Shown one piece after another: positions 1 through 5,460 of a DNA stretch of 6,872 nucleotides (its first letter is position 1; each line of letters starts with the position of its first letter). The stretch comes from DAOMOP01 sp035444405. Lineage in GTDB: Bacteria; Pseudomonadota; Gammaproteobacteria; Burkholderiales; Rhodocyclaceae. The notes beneath the pieces are model-generated. The model was not told where the DNA came from. It did no database searches and saw only the letters and a program-made list of their open reading frames with translations. Position numbers and translations under genes: made by a program. The DNA lies in NCBI GenBank assembly GCA_035444405.1, contig DAOMOP010000213.1:1-6872 (forward strand), written 5' to 3'.

Positions 1-1
1 C

Positions 2-676
2 TTCGAGATCACCGAGCTGCACGGCCAACGGCTGGTGCGCCATCGCGTGACCGCGGGGGAGGGGGCGGCGCGCACGCTTGGCAGCGTCGCGGCCGATGAC
101 GGCGTGCTGCTCGCCGAACCGGGCCTGCGCGTGCGTGCGGTGACGCTGGACCATGGCACGCCGGTGCTCGCGTTCGCGTTCGAGCCGGCGCGCCAGCTGT
201 GCGTGCGCAAGGAGCGCCTGGCCGCGCAACGGTGGCCGCCCGGCCCGTGGCTGGGCGAGCTCAAGCGTCGCGTGCTCGCCGATCAGCGCGAGGCGGAGAT
301 CCTGCTGCCCGATGGCAGTCGCATGACCGCCGGTGTGCTCGCCGACGAGCTGCTGCTGGTACGCCCGGGCAGCCGCCTGGTCTATGCCACCGACCTGGCC
401 GACACCAGCGTCAATCGCGAGCGCCTGGCCGCCTTCGCGCACGCTGCCGAGGTGCTGGTCTGCGAGGCGCCGTTCCTGCAGCGCGAGCGGGCGCAGGCGG
501 CCCGCAGCGGCCATCTGACCGCACGGGCATGCGGCGAGATCGCCGCCGCGGCCGGCGTCGCCCGCCTGGTGCCGTTTCATTTTTCGCGCCGCCATGGTGC
601 CGAACCCGATGCGATCTACGCCGAAGTCATGGCGGCGTGCCCGCGCGCGGTCGTTCGGCTGCCGCCATCGCCGTAG
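2..676 (+). CDS. Ribonuclease Z-like metallo-beta-lactamase-fold hydrolase, 3' part (5' end outside window)
   Basis: The reading frame is open from base 2, with no start in the window, to the TAG at 674-676, so this is the C-terminal 224 residues of a longer protein. The visible signatures are those of the RNase Z / MBL-fold family: a 'LDHGTPVLAFAF' segment like the RNase Z 'H-x-x-P-x-x-G/A' region, then 'YATDLADT' (metal-ligand Asp region), and near the end 'GHLTARACGEIA' followed by 'LVPFHFSRRH', where family members carry late metal-binding histidines. The N-terminal HxHxDH zinc motif should lie upstream of base 1 and cannot be checked. RNase Z trims tRNA 3' ends in the cytoplasm, but many relatives of this kind are annotated only as MBL-fold hydrolases, so the exact substrate is uncertain. 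An internal GTG at 35 is in frame but starts inside the domain and is not a credible start. Confidence 0.85.
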   Translation, partial: FEITELHGQRLVRHRVTAGEGAARTLGSVAADDGVLLAEPGLRVRAVTLDHGTPVLAFAFEPARQLCVRKERLAAQRWPPGPWLGELKRRVLADQREAEILLPDGSRMTAGVLADELLLVRPGSRLVYATDLADTSVNRERLAAFAHAAEVLVCEAPFLQRERAQAARSGHLTARACGEIAAAAGVARLVPFHFSRRHGAEPDAIYAEVMAACPRAVVRLPPSP

Positions 677-708
677 GCGCCCTGGCCGTACGTCGCCAAC
701 CGGTCAAG

Positions 709-732
709 CGCGGCGCCCATGAACGCGCCGCG
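709..732 (+). terminator. GC-rich hairpin just downstream of the RNase Z-like gene
   Basis: CGCGGCGC (709-716) can pair perfectly with GCGCCGCG (725-732) across an 8-nt loop, 32 bp after the stop codon of the upstream gene. There is no T-tract after it, so it does not look like a classical intrinsic terminator. It may stabilise the 3' end or support Rho-type termination. A second small hairpin (CCCGC 832-836, GATA loop, GCGGG 841-845) is followed by TTTT at 853-856 and is an alternative weak terminator. In DNA this GC-rich, chance stems are common. Confidence 0.3.
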
Positions 733-938
733 GCGCACGGGTGGAACCGTCCCATGCCGCAAGACGGGTGCGTGCGGGGCCTCCGGAAGGTCGGGGCGGA
801 CGGCGCCGTGTGCGGGGCCAGCGACGTCGCCCCCGCGATAGCGGGCTGACCGTTTTGGATGCCGAGCTGGAATGTGACTGACCGTCGTGGCGCCCGGGCG
901 GCAGCGTCCGGCACGGCCAATCGCGGCGCATGCCGCAC

Positions 939-954
939 TGGCACGCAACTTGTT
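939..954 (+). promoter_or_regulatory. Candidate sigma-54 (-24/-12) promoter for the HupE/UreJ gene
   Basis: TGGCACGCAACTTGTT matches the sigma-54 consensus TGGCACG-N4-TTGC(A/T) at every specified base except the C of the -12 GC, which is T here. The -24 GG is at 940-941 and the -12 G at 952, the correct spacing. Transcription would begin near 964-965, leaving a leader of about 43 nt before the ATG at 1008. Sigma-54 control is known for hydrogenase (HoxA/HupR-type) and nitrogen (NtrC-type) regulons, both sensible for a nickel permease. An overlapping extended -10 (TGTTAGCAT, 951-959) is an alternative reading, but it has no good -35. No enhancer-binding site was recognised in 677-938, which otherwise holds only the hairpins noted. 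Confidence 0.45.
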
Positions 955-1007
955 AGCATTCATCGCCGGTCGATCCGATTCGTTCGTACTCGAAGGACCC
1001 AATACAC

Positions 1008-1586
1008 ATGAAAGCTCGTCATCTCGCTCTCGCGCTGCCACTCGCCGTCGTCGCCGGATCGGCGCTCGCTCACCCCGGTCATGGCGCGGCCGGCTTCGCA
1101 TCGGGTTTCGGTCATCCGCTCGGCGGCGCCGACCATCTGCTGGCGATGCTCGCGGTCGGCTTGTATGCGGCGCGCGAGCGGGGCACCGCGCGCGCCGGTG
1201 TGCCGCTCGCCTTCGTCGCCGCGATGCTCGCCGGGGCCGGGCTGTCGGTGCTCGGCGTCGCGCTGCCGCTCGTCGAGGCCGGGATCGCGGCGTCGGTGCT
1301 GGTGCTCGGCCTGTTGATCGCCTTCATGGTGCGCCTGCCGCTGGTCGCGTCGCTGCCGCTGATCGCGGGGTTCGCGGTTTTCCACGGGCACGCCCATCAT
1401 GCGGAGATGGGCGACGGATCGGTGCTCGCGTTCACGGTCGGCTTCGCCCTCGCGACTGCGGCCCTGCACGGGTTCGGCTATGCGCTCGCACGCGGTCTGC
1501 CCGAAACCGGTCCGGGGCGCGCGCTGCGGCGCCTGGCCGGTGCCGCCGTCGCCGCGGCCGGACTGGTGTTTCTCGGCGGCGCCTGA
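1008..1586 (+). CDS. HupE/UreJ-family nickel (or cobalt) permease
   Basis: This 192-residue inner-membrane protein belongs to the HupE/UreJ secondary transporters that bring Ni2+ (or Co2+) into the cytoplasm for hydrogenase, urease or cobalamin. Residues 1-21 form a cleavable-looking signal (basic MKAR start, hydrophobic stretch, A-L-A before H22). The new N-terminus HPGHG is the usual metal-binding start of this family. The signature 'HPLGGADHLLAMLAVGL' lies at 36-52 and a second His cluster 'FHGHAHHAE' at 125-133; hydrophobic helices fill the rest. The ATG at 1008 is preceded by GAAGGA (992-997), 10 bp away. No hydrogenase, urease or cobalamin gene is visible in the window, so the client enzyme is unknown. 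The gene stands alone, converging with the next gene 36 bp downstream. The family assignment is firm; the metal is inferred. Confidence 0.9.
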   Translation: MKARHLALALPLAVVAGSALAHPGHGAAGFASGFGHPLGGADHLLAMLAVGLYAARERGTARAGVPLAFVAAMLAGAGLSVLGVALPLVEAGIAASVLVLGLLIAFMVRLPLVASLPLIAGFAVFHGHAHHAEMGDGSVLAFTVGFALATAALHGFGYALARGLPETGPGRALRRLAGAAVAAAGLVFLGGA

Positions 1587-1622
1587 GCGTTTCGCGCTGT
1601 ACGGCCGGTGCCGAACGACGGC

Positions 1623-2333
1623 TCACTCGGCCAGCTCGACGCGTAGCCGGCCCTCTTCGACGCGCAAGTCGCGCACGCCTGCGCCGAAAGCGTGCCAGAA
1701 GCCGCCTTCGGCGCCGTGCAGTGCGACGAGGTCGCGGCCCTTGAGGCCGCCCAGCCAGGCCGACGGCAGCGGCACGCCCATCAGGCTCACGCCCTCGACC
1801 GCGACCACCGGCCGACCCTGCTCGTAGCGCAGGCGCAGGCCGGTGGCGACGCGGACCGTGTGGCCGGCGAGGACCGGCAGATCCGGCGGCAGCGTGACCA
1901 GCATCGTGGCCGACAGCAGCTCGTCGGACAGGTGCAGCGCCAGCCGGCCGGCGAGGTCGGGGTTGCGCGCGATCAGGGCGTTGAGCTCGCGCTGCGTGAA
2001 GTAGATCACCCGATCGGCCGGACGCTCGACGTACGGCGCCGGTTCGACGGCGTCGATGCCGCGCCCGGCGGCCGCCGGCGTGATCGTCGGCGATGGTGTC
2101 GGCGAGGGCGTCGGCGTTTGCGCGGCAGCCGCCAGGCTGTGCAGCTTCGTCTCGAGCGTGCTCTGCTCGCGCGCATCCAGGACCACCGGTGTGAACGGCT
2201 GCGGGAAGAGCCAGGTGCGCGCGACCCACAGTGTCGCCGCGACGCTGACGCCGACCGTGGTCAGCAGCAGCAGCGCGAACGTACCCCATCCGATGCCGTT
2301 GGCGCGCGGCGAAGTATCGCGTGTCGAGTCCAT
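1623..2333 (-). CDS. Single-pass membrane-anchored protein of unknown function
   Basis: A 236-residue protein reads on the minus strand from the ATG (2333-2331) to the TGA (1625-1623). Residues 17-38 form one hydrophobic helix after a short polar N-terminus, suggesting a membrane anchor with the rest probably outside the cytoplasm. Residues 73-86 are a Thr/Pro/Ser linker (TPTPSPTPSPT). From about 108 on there is a compact domain with 'FTQRELNALIARNPDLAGRL', 'LSDELLSATMLV' and 'GVSLMGVPLPSAWLGGLK'. I recall similar proteobacterial proteins labelled 'arginine N-succinyltransferase', but nothing here resembles that enzyme and the label is probably an error. The conserved-looking 'LNALIA' and 'GVPLPSAWLGGL' blocks recall lipid- or envelope-binding beta domains, but that is speculation. 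The frame is supported by a coherent anchor-linker-domain layout. No clear Shine-Dalgarno precedes the start. It is divergent from the P-II-like gene at 2473. Confidence 0.8.
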   Translation of the reverse strand: MDSTRDTSPRANGIGWGTFALLLLTTVGVSVAATLWVARTWLFPQPFTPVVLDAREQSTLETKLHSLAAAAQTPTPSPTPSPTITPAAAGRGIDAVEPAPYVERPADRVIYFTQRELNALIARNPDLAGRLALHLSDELLSATMLVTLPPDLPVLAGHTVRVATGLRLRYEQGRPVVAVEGVSLMGVPLPSAWLGGLKGRDLVALHGAEGGFWHAFGAGVRDLRVEEGRLRVELAE

Positions 2334-2378
2334 GATGCGTTATGTGTCACGCACCGCGCGAGGTCAAGCGCTTCGTCG

Positions 2379-2394
2379 CGGCAACGGCTTGCCG
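2379..2394. promoter_or_regulatory. Perfect 16-bp dyad upstream of the P-II/DUF1538 operon promoter
   Basis: CGGCAA (2379-2384) and TTGCCG (2389-2394) form perfect 6-bp inverted arms around CGGC. The dyad ends 11 bp before the candidate -35 element in the only gap (2334-2472) between two divergent genes, a natural place for an activator or repressor. No known regulator motif is recognised, and a dyad of this size can occur by chance in GC-rich DNA. Confidence 0.25.
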
Positions 2395-2405
2395 GATCGC
2401 CGCGT

Positions 2406-2433
2406 TTGCCTTCGCCGTATCCTGCTTTATTCT
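2406..2433 (+). promoter_or_regulatory. Candidate sigma-70 promoter of the P-II/DUF1538 operon
   Basis: TTGCCT (2406-2411) and TATTCT (2428-2433) match four of six bases each of the -35 and -10 consensus, with a 16-bp spacer. This is the most AT-rich stretch of the 139-bp divergent gap. Transcription would start near 2440, giving a leader of about 33 nt before the ATG at 2473, which has GGAG at 2462-2465 as ribosome binding site. Confidence 0.35.
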
Positions 2434-2472
2434 GTCGGGGTCGAGCGGGTTGCCCGCGCGCGGAGCGTATCG

Positions 2473-2829
2473 ATGAAAAAGGCATTGTTGCTGGCGGTCG
2501 TCGCCGATGAGCTGGAAGAGCGCGCAACGGCCATCGTGCGCGAGCAAGGGATCGCCGCCGTGACGGCGCTCGCGGCACGCGGTATCGGCTTTCCCGAGCA
2601 CATGACCTTCTTCGGGTTGACCTACCGCGGGCTCGAGAAGGTGCTGATGTGCGTGACCGATCGCGATACGGCGGTGCGCACCGCCGACCGGCTCAACCGC
2701 GAGCTCGACCTGCTGGCGCCGTTCCAGGGGCTCGCCATGTCGCTCGACATCGACCGCGCCGAAGGAGGTGGCGGGACCGCGCCGGAGCGCAAGAGCACGC
2801 GGCGCCGGCACGCCGGCTCCGGACATTGA
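2473..2829 (+). CDS. P-II-like signalling protein, first copy
   Basis: A 118-residue cytoplasmic protein of the P-II-like (GlnB-fold) type, expected to be a trimer that binds a small ligand and regulates a partner protein. The core runs to about residue 92. Strand-helix 'LLLAVVADELEERATAIV' is followed by 'VTALAARGIG' (30-39), a loop with 'TFFGLTYRG' (45-53), then 'VLMCVTD' and a last helix and strand. It aligns without gaps to the second copy at 4384 through the shared 'ADELEE/AEDLEE', 'ARGIG' and 'TFFGLTY' blocks. The loop before the third strand looks shorter than the GlnB T-loop, and the GlnB uridylylation context 'YRGAEY' is absent. Residues 95-118 form a Gly/Arg/Lys/His-rich tail lacking in the second copy, probably disordered. 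The ATG has GGAG 7 bp upstream. It is first in an operon with the DUF1538 gene, its likely target. Confidence 0.85.
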   Translation: MKKALLLAVVADELEERATAIVREQGIAAVTALAARGIGFPEHMTFFGLTYRGLEKVLMCVTDRDTAVRTADRLNRELDLLAPFQGLAMSLDIDRAEGGGGTAPERKSTRRRHAGSGH

Positions 2830-2856
2830 CGACCATCTACCCGCATCGCGCACGAC

Positions 2857-2862
2857 GAGGGG
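2857..2862 (+). promoter_or_regulatory. Ribosome binding site that decides a TTG start
   Basis: GAGGGG lies 7 bp before the TTG at 2870. This fixes the DUF1538 start at that TTG, not at the in-frame GTG at 2768, which sits inside the upstream P-II-like gene and would add 34 Arg-rich residues unlike the rest of the protein. Confidence 0.6.
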
Positions 2863-2869
2863 CCGACGC

Positions 2870-4387
2870 TTGGATCAGCTGAAGGAGTTTTCGCGCATCG
2901 TGCAGCATTCGTTCAGGAATCTGCTGCCGATCATCGTCGTGGTGACCTTCTTCCAGCTGGTCATCGTGCGCCAGGTGCCGGACGGTGTCGTATCGATGGC
3001 CCTCGGCCTGCTCGTCGTGGTGTTCGGGGTCGCGCTGTTCCTGCAGGGGCTGGAGCTGGGCATCTTCCCGATCGGCAAGAACCTGTCCAACGAGTTCGCG
3101 AAGAAGGGCTCGCTGCCGTTGCTGATGGTTTTCGGCTTCTGCCTCGGCTTTGCCGCGGTGATCGCCGAGCCGGCCCTGATCGCGGTGGCGAGCCAGGCCG
3201 AAATGGTCAGTGGCGGGCGTATCGACGGGCTCATCCTGCGCGTGCTGGTGGCGGTGTCGGTCGGCGGCGTGGTCGCGCTCGGCGTGGTGCGCACGATTCT
3301 GGGCCATTCGCTGCACTGGTACATGATCGTCGGCTACGTCCTGGTGGTGTCGGTGACGTTCTTCGCGCCGGAGCAGATCGTTGGGCTCGCCTACGACTCC
3401 GGCGGCGTGACCACCAACATCGTCACGGTGCCGTTGATCGCCGCCCTCGGAATCGGGCTGGCGGTGTCGATCCGCGGGCGCAATGCGCTGATGCACGGGT
3501 TCGGCCTGGTCGCGCTGGCGGTGATGGTGCCGATGATCGCGGTGCAGCTGTACGGCGTCGTCGTATACAGCTTCGGCGACGGGGCCGCGCCTGCCGTCGC
3601 GGCCGCGCTGGCGGATGCGGCCGCGCCTGCGCCCCGCCCCGCGGGCTTCGGCGCGCTCGTGCTGACGATGGTGACCGATCTGGCGGTGATGTTCCGCGAC
3701 GTGCTGCCGATCATCGCCGTGATCCTGTTCTTCCAGTATGCGGTGATCCGCAAGGGCATCGCGCATGTGCAGAAGGTGGTCGGCGGCTTCGTGATGGTGA
3801 TCGTCGGCCTCTATGCGTTCGTGGTCGGCCTGAAGCTCGGCCTGTTTCCGATCGGCAGAGGCATGGCCGAGCAGCTGATCGCGCTCGACGCGGTGATCTA
3901 CATCTATCTCTTCGCGTTCTCGATCGGGTTCGCGACGACGATGGCCGAACCGGCACTGATCGCGATCGGCCAGAAGGCCGAGGAGGCGGGCAAGGGGCGG
4001 CTCAACGGCGCCCGCATCCGCCTGTTCGTTGCCATCGGCGTCGCGATCGGCATCACGGTCGGGGTGCACCGCATCATCAGCGGCGACTCGATCCACTACT
4101 ACATCATGGGCGGCTATGCCATGGTAATTGCACTGACATGCTTCGCGCCGAAGTACATCGTGCCGCTCGCCTTCGATCTGGGCGGCGTGACGACCTCCGA
4201 GGTCACCGTGCCGCTCGTCACCGCGCTGGGCATCGGTCTGGCCAGCCACATCGAGGGCCGCGACGTGCTGATCGACGGCTTCGGGCTGATCGCGTTCGCG
4301 TCGATATTCCCCATCGTGACGGTCATGCTCTATGCTCTTTACGTCGAGCTGGGCAGCCGCCAGAAAGAACAAGGAGCGCCATCGTGA
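2870..4387 (+). CDS. DUF1538 (UmpAB-type) membrane transporter, two fused repeats
   Basis: A 505-residue polytopic inner-membrane protein made of two homologous DUF1538 halves, offset by exactly 260 residues. The matched motifs are 'FPIG' at 66 and 326, 'AEPALIA' at 99 and 359, and 'GGVTT' at 178 and 438 followed by near-identical 'VTVPL-ALGIGLA', then 'GR-L-GFGL-A'. Each half has roughly six to seven hydrophobic segments by eye. An Ala/Pro-rich linker (about residues 240-265) joins them. Conserved Glu in the AEP motif and the GGVTT blocks inside membrane segments are likely transport-site elements (inference). From memory, the two-gene relatives UmpA/UmpB of Halomonas were reported as a Na+(Li+,K+)/H+ antiporter; here both parts are one chain. 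Start is TTG at 2870 with GAGGGG upstream. The stop overlaps the next start by 4 bp (GTGA), implying translational coupling. Flanking P-II-like genes suggest ligand-controlled activity. Confidence 0.88.
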   Translation: MDQLKEFSRIVQHSFRNLLPIIVVVTFFQLVIVRQVPDGVVSMALGLLVVVFGVALFLQGLELGIFPIGKNLSNEFAKKGSLPLLMVFGFCLGFAAVIAEPALIAVASQAEMVSGGRIDGLILRVLVAVSVGGVVALGVVRTILGHSLHWYMIVGYVLVVSVTFFAPEQIVGLAYDSGGVTTNIVTVPLIAALGIGLAVSIRGRNALMHGFGLVALAVMVPMIAVQLYGVVVYSFGDGAAPAVAAALADAAAPAPRPAGFGALVLTMVTDLAVMFRDVLPIIAVILFFQYAVIRKGIAHVQKVVGGFVMVIVGLYAFVVGLKLGLFPIGRGMAEQLIALDAVIYIYLFAFSIGFATTMAEPALIAIGQKAEEAGKGRLNGARIRLFVAIGVAIGITVGVHRIISGDSIHYYIMGGYAMVIALTCFAPKYIVPLAFDLGGVTTSEVTVPLVTALGIGLASHIEGRDVLIDGFGLIAFASIFPIVTVMLYALYVELGSRQKEQGAPS

Positions 4388-4731
4388 AATTTTCCGTACT
4401 CGTCGCGATCCTCGCCGAAGACCTCGAGGAGCAGGCCATCGACGTGGCCAAGCGCTCCGGCGCGGGCGGAGTCACCATCCTCGATGCGCGCGGCATCGGC
4501 GCGCAGGAGAAGAAGACCTTTTTCGGGCTCACCTACGAGGGCAGCCAGTCGGTGCTGGTGTTCGTGCTCGAGAAGAAGCTGTCGCTGACGGTGATGAAGA
4601 ACATGAGCAAGGAGCTCGAGCTCAAGAAGCACAGCAAGGGGGTCTTGTTCACGATCCCGCTCGAGCACATCGCCGGCATCGACACCAGCCAGATTCAGCA
4701 GTTCGAGGCGCACCTGAAGGACGAGATCTAG
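4384..4731 (+). CDS. P-II-like signalling protein, second copy
   Basis: A 115-residue P-II-like protein starting at a GTG that overlaps the DUF1538 stop, with AAGGAG at 4371-4376, 7 bp upstream. Architecture matches the first copy: 'ILAEDLEEQAIDVAK' strand-helix, 'VTILDARGIG' (30-39), 'KKTFFGLTYEG' (43-53), strand 'VLVFVLEKK', helix with 'NMSKELELKKHSKGVLFTIPLEHIAGI', and an acidic/polar C-terminal helix instead of the basic tail of copy one. The loop differs from GlnB/GlnK: it is short and rich in KK-T-FF. The gene lies directly between the transporter and the CBS gene, so a role in gating or sensing for the transporter is the natural inference, by analogy with GlnK-AmtB and SbtB-SbtA pairs. 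Whether it binds ATP, ADP, cAMP or something else cannot be told. The two copies could form mixed trimers. Confidence 0.87.
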   Translation: MKFSVLVAILAEDLEEQAIDVAKRSGAGGVTILDARGIGAQEKKTFFGLTYEGSQSVLVFVLEKKLSLTVMKNMSKELELKKHSKGVLFTIPLEHIAGIDTSQIQQFEAHLKDEI

Positions 4732-4743
4732 GAGATACGGGAC

Positions 4744-5139
4744 ATGCTGGTCAGGGACATCATGGTGCGCGAGGTCGTGACGGTGTCGCCGTTCGCGACC
4801 ATCCGCGAGGCGATGCGGGTCATGAAGCAGCGCGGCGTCAAGTCGCTGGTGGTCGACAAGCGCGACGCACACGACGCCTTCGGCATCATCACCTATACCA
4901 ATATCCTCAAGACGATCGTCGCCGAGGAAGGCGACATCGATCTGATCAATGTCTACGACGTCTGCGCAAAGCCCGCGCTGACGATCTCGCGCGAGTTGCA
5001 CGTCAAGCACGCCGCGCGCCTGATGGTAAGCCTCGGCATCCGTCGTCTGCTGGTGACCTCGGCCAACGAGCTGGCCGGCCTGGTCACGATGAACGACATC
5101 GTCGCCGCGATTCTCGACCTGGCCGACGAGGACGCCTGA
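4744..5139 (+). CDS. Tandem CBS-domain protein
   Basis: A 131-residue cytoplasmic protein consisting only of a CBS pair (Bateman module). CBS1 covers about residues 2-60 ('VRDIMVREVVTVSPFATIREAM', 'GIITYTNIL' at 47-55) and CBS2 about 66-125 ('VYDVCAKPALTISREL', 'GLVTMNDIVAAIL' at 112-124). The T-x-x-D phosphate/ribose-binding motif is intact in CBS2 (T115, D118) but reads T-x-x-N in CBS1 (T50, N53), so one nucleotide site may be altered. Such stand-alone pairs usually dimerise and bind adenine nucleotides to regulate a partner. The ATG has AGGAG at 4730-4734, which overlaps the stop of the preceding P-II-like gene, with only 12 bp between genes. It is therefore the last gene of the DUF1538 operon, and the transporter or P-II-like proteins are its likely partners. 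Confidence 0.93.
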   Translation: MLVRDIMVREVVTVSPFATIREAMRVMKQRGVKSLVVDKRDAHDAFGIITYTNILKTIVAEEGDIDLINVYDVCAKPALTISRELHVKHAARLMVSLGIRRLLVTSANELAGLVTMNDIVAAILDLADEDA

Positions 5140-5411
5140 AAGCGCTCCAGCGGCCCGGGCGCAATGTCCGGGTCATGGCTTGCGGGCGGCGCTCGACCGC
5201 TTGCGCCGTCGCTTCGGCCGCAACTTCGGTCGCAACTTCGGTCGCAACTTCGGTCGCAACTTCGGTCGCAACTTCGGTCGCGGCCGTGCCGGTCGTCACG
5301 GCGGTGCCGGCGACGTCCCTGACGCGCCGCCGCCGTCGCGCGCACGGCGCCGGCAGCTATCGCCGCGAGGGGGTCGCTCCGTGATCCGCCGCCACGACAA
5401 GGCCATTTTTC
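5140..5411. other. Non-coding spacer between the DUF1538 operon and the nap operon
   Basis: No credible gene is seen. All open frames here have rare starts, no ribosome binding site and repeat-derived peptide. An imperfect hairpin (GGCCCGG 5152-5158 with CCGGGTC 5168-5174, one G-T pair, 9-nt loop) lies 12 bp after the CBS stop codon and may mark the operon end, although it has no T-tract. The 12-bp repeat array sits in the middle. After about 5400 the composition turns sharply AT-richer where the nap promoter begins. Confidence 0.6.
5219..5278. repeat. Tandem array of five perfect 12-bp repeats
   Basis: The unit CGCAACTTCGGT occurs five times head to tail without a mismatch (5219, 5231, 5243, 5255, 5267), with degenerate half-units at both edges (GCTTCGGC before, CGCGGCC after). 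As 12 is a multiple of three, the array stays open in all six frames, reading FGRN on the plus strand or ATEV on the minus strand, which explains the spurious frames around it. Perfect identity suggests recent slippage expansion. It has no spacers and is not a CRISPR array. Confidence 0.95.
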
Positions 5412-5425
5412 TTGATCCATATCAG
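5412..5425. promoter_or_regulatory. FNR/Dnr-type box, distal
   Basis: TTGATCCATATCAG matches the FNR consensus TTGAT-N4-ATCAA at nine of ten positions. Its centre (5418.5) lies 49 bp upstream of the proximal box and about 90 bp upstream of the predicted nap transcription start, close to the accepted class I upstream positions. It sits in a local AT-rich patch. Confidence 0.7.
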
Positions 5426-5460
5426 ATTTTTGTGCAGCGCAAATGCGAGCTGTTCGCAGT

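Noticed and set aside
616..1101. Minus-strand open frame across the 677-1007 gap
   Set aside because: It is Arg/Ala-rich with no domain, overlaps both neighbouring genes antisense and covers the HupE promoter region.
1587..1622. Bidirectional terminator between the convergent HupE and minus-strand genes
   Set aside because: Only 4-bp stems (AGCG/CGCT, CGGC/GCCG) are present, without T-tracts on either strand; too weak to call.
2768..2869. GTG at 2768 as start of the DUF1538 gene
   Set aside because: It would overlap the first P-II-like gene by 62 bp and add 34 Arg/Pro-rich residues. The TTG at 2870 has a well-placed GAGGGG.
2837..4372. Long 511-codon open frame on the minus strand opposite the DUF1538 gene
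   Set aside because: Its product is a His/Asp/Arg/Gln-rich stretch without domains, the usual antisense shadow of a hydrophobic GC-rich membrane protein gene. The plus strand has clear family motifs.
2473..4731. Classical GlnB/GlnK with an AmtB ammonium channel
   Set aside because: The membrane protein has DUF1538 motifs and none of AmtB, and the small proteins lack the GlnB T-loop sequence and the C-terminal GlnB signature.
5219..5278. CRISPR array
   Set aside because: Units are 12 bp and contiguous with no spacers, and no cas genes are present.
5084..5299. Minus-strand open frame with ATEV repeats
   Set aside because: It is repeat-derived and overlaps the CBS gene end on the other strand, with Arg-rich non-domain sequence after the repeats.
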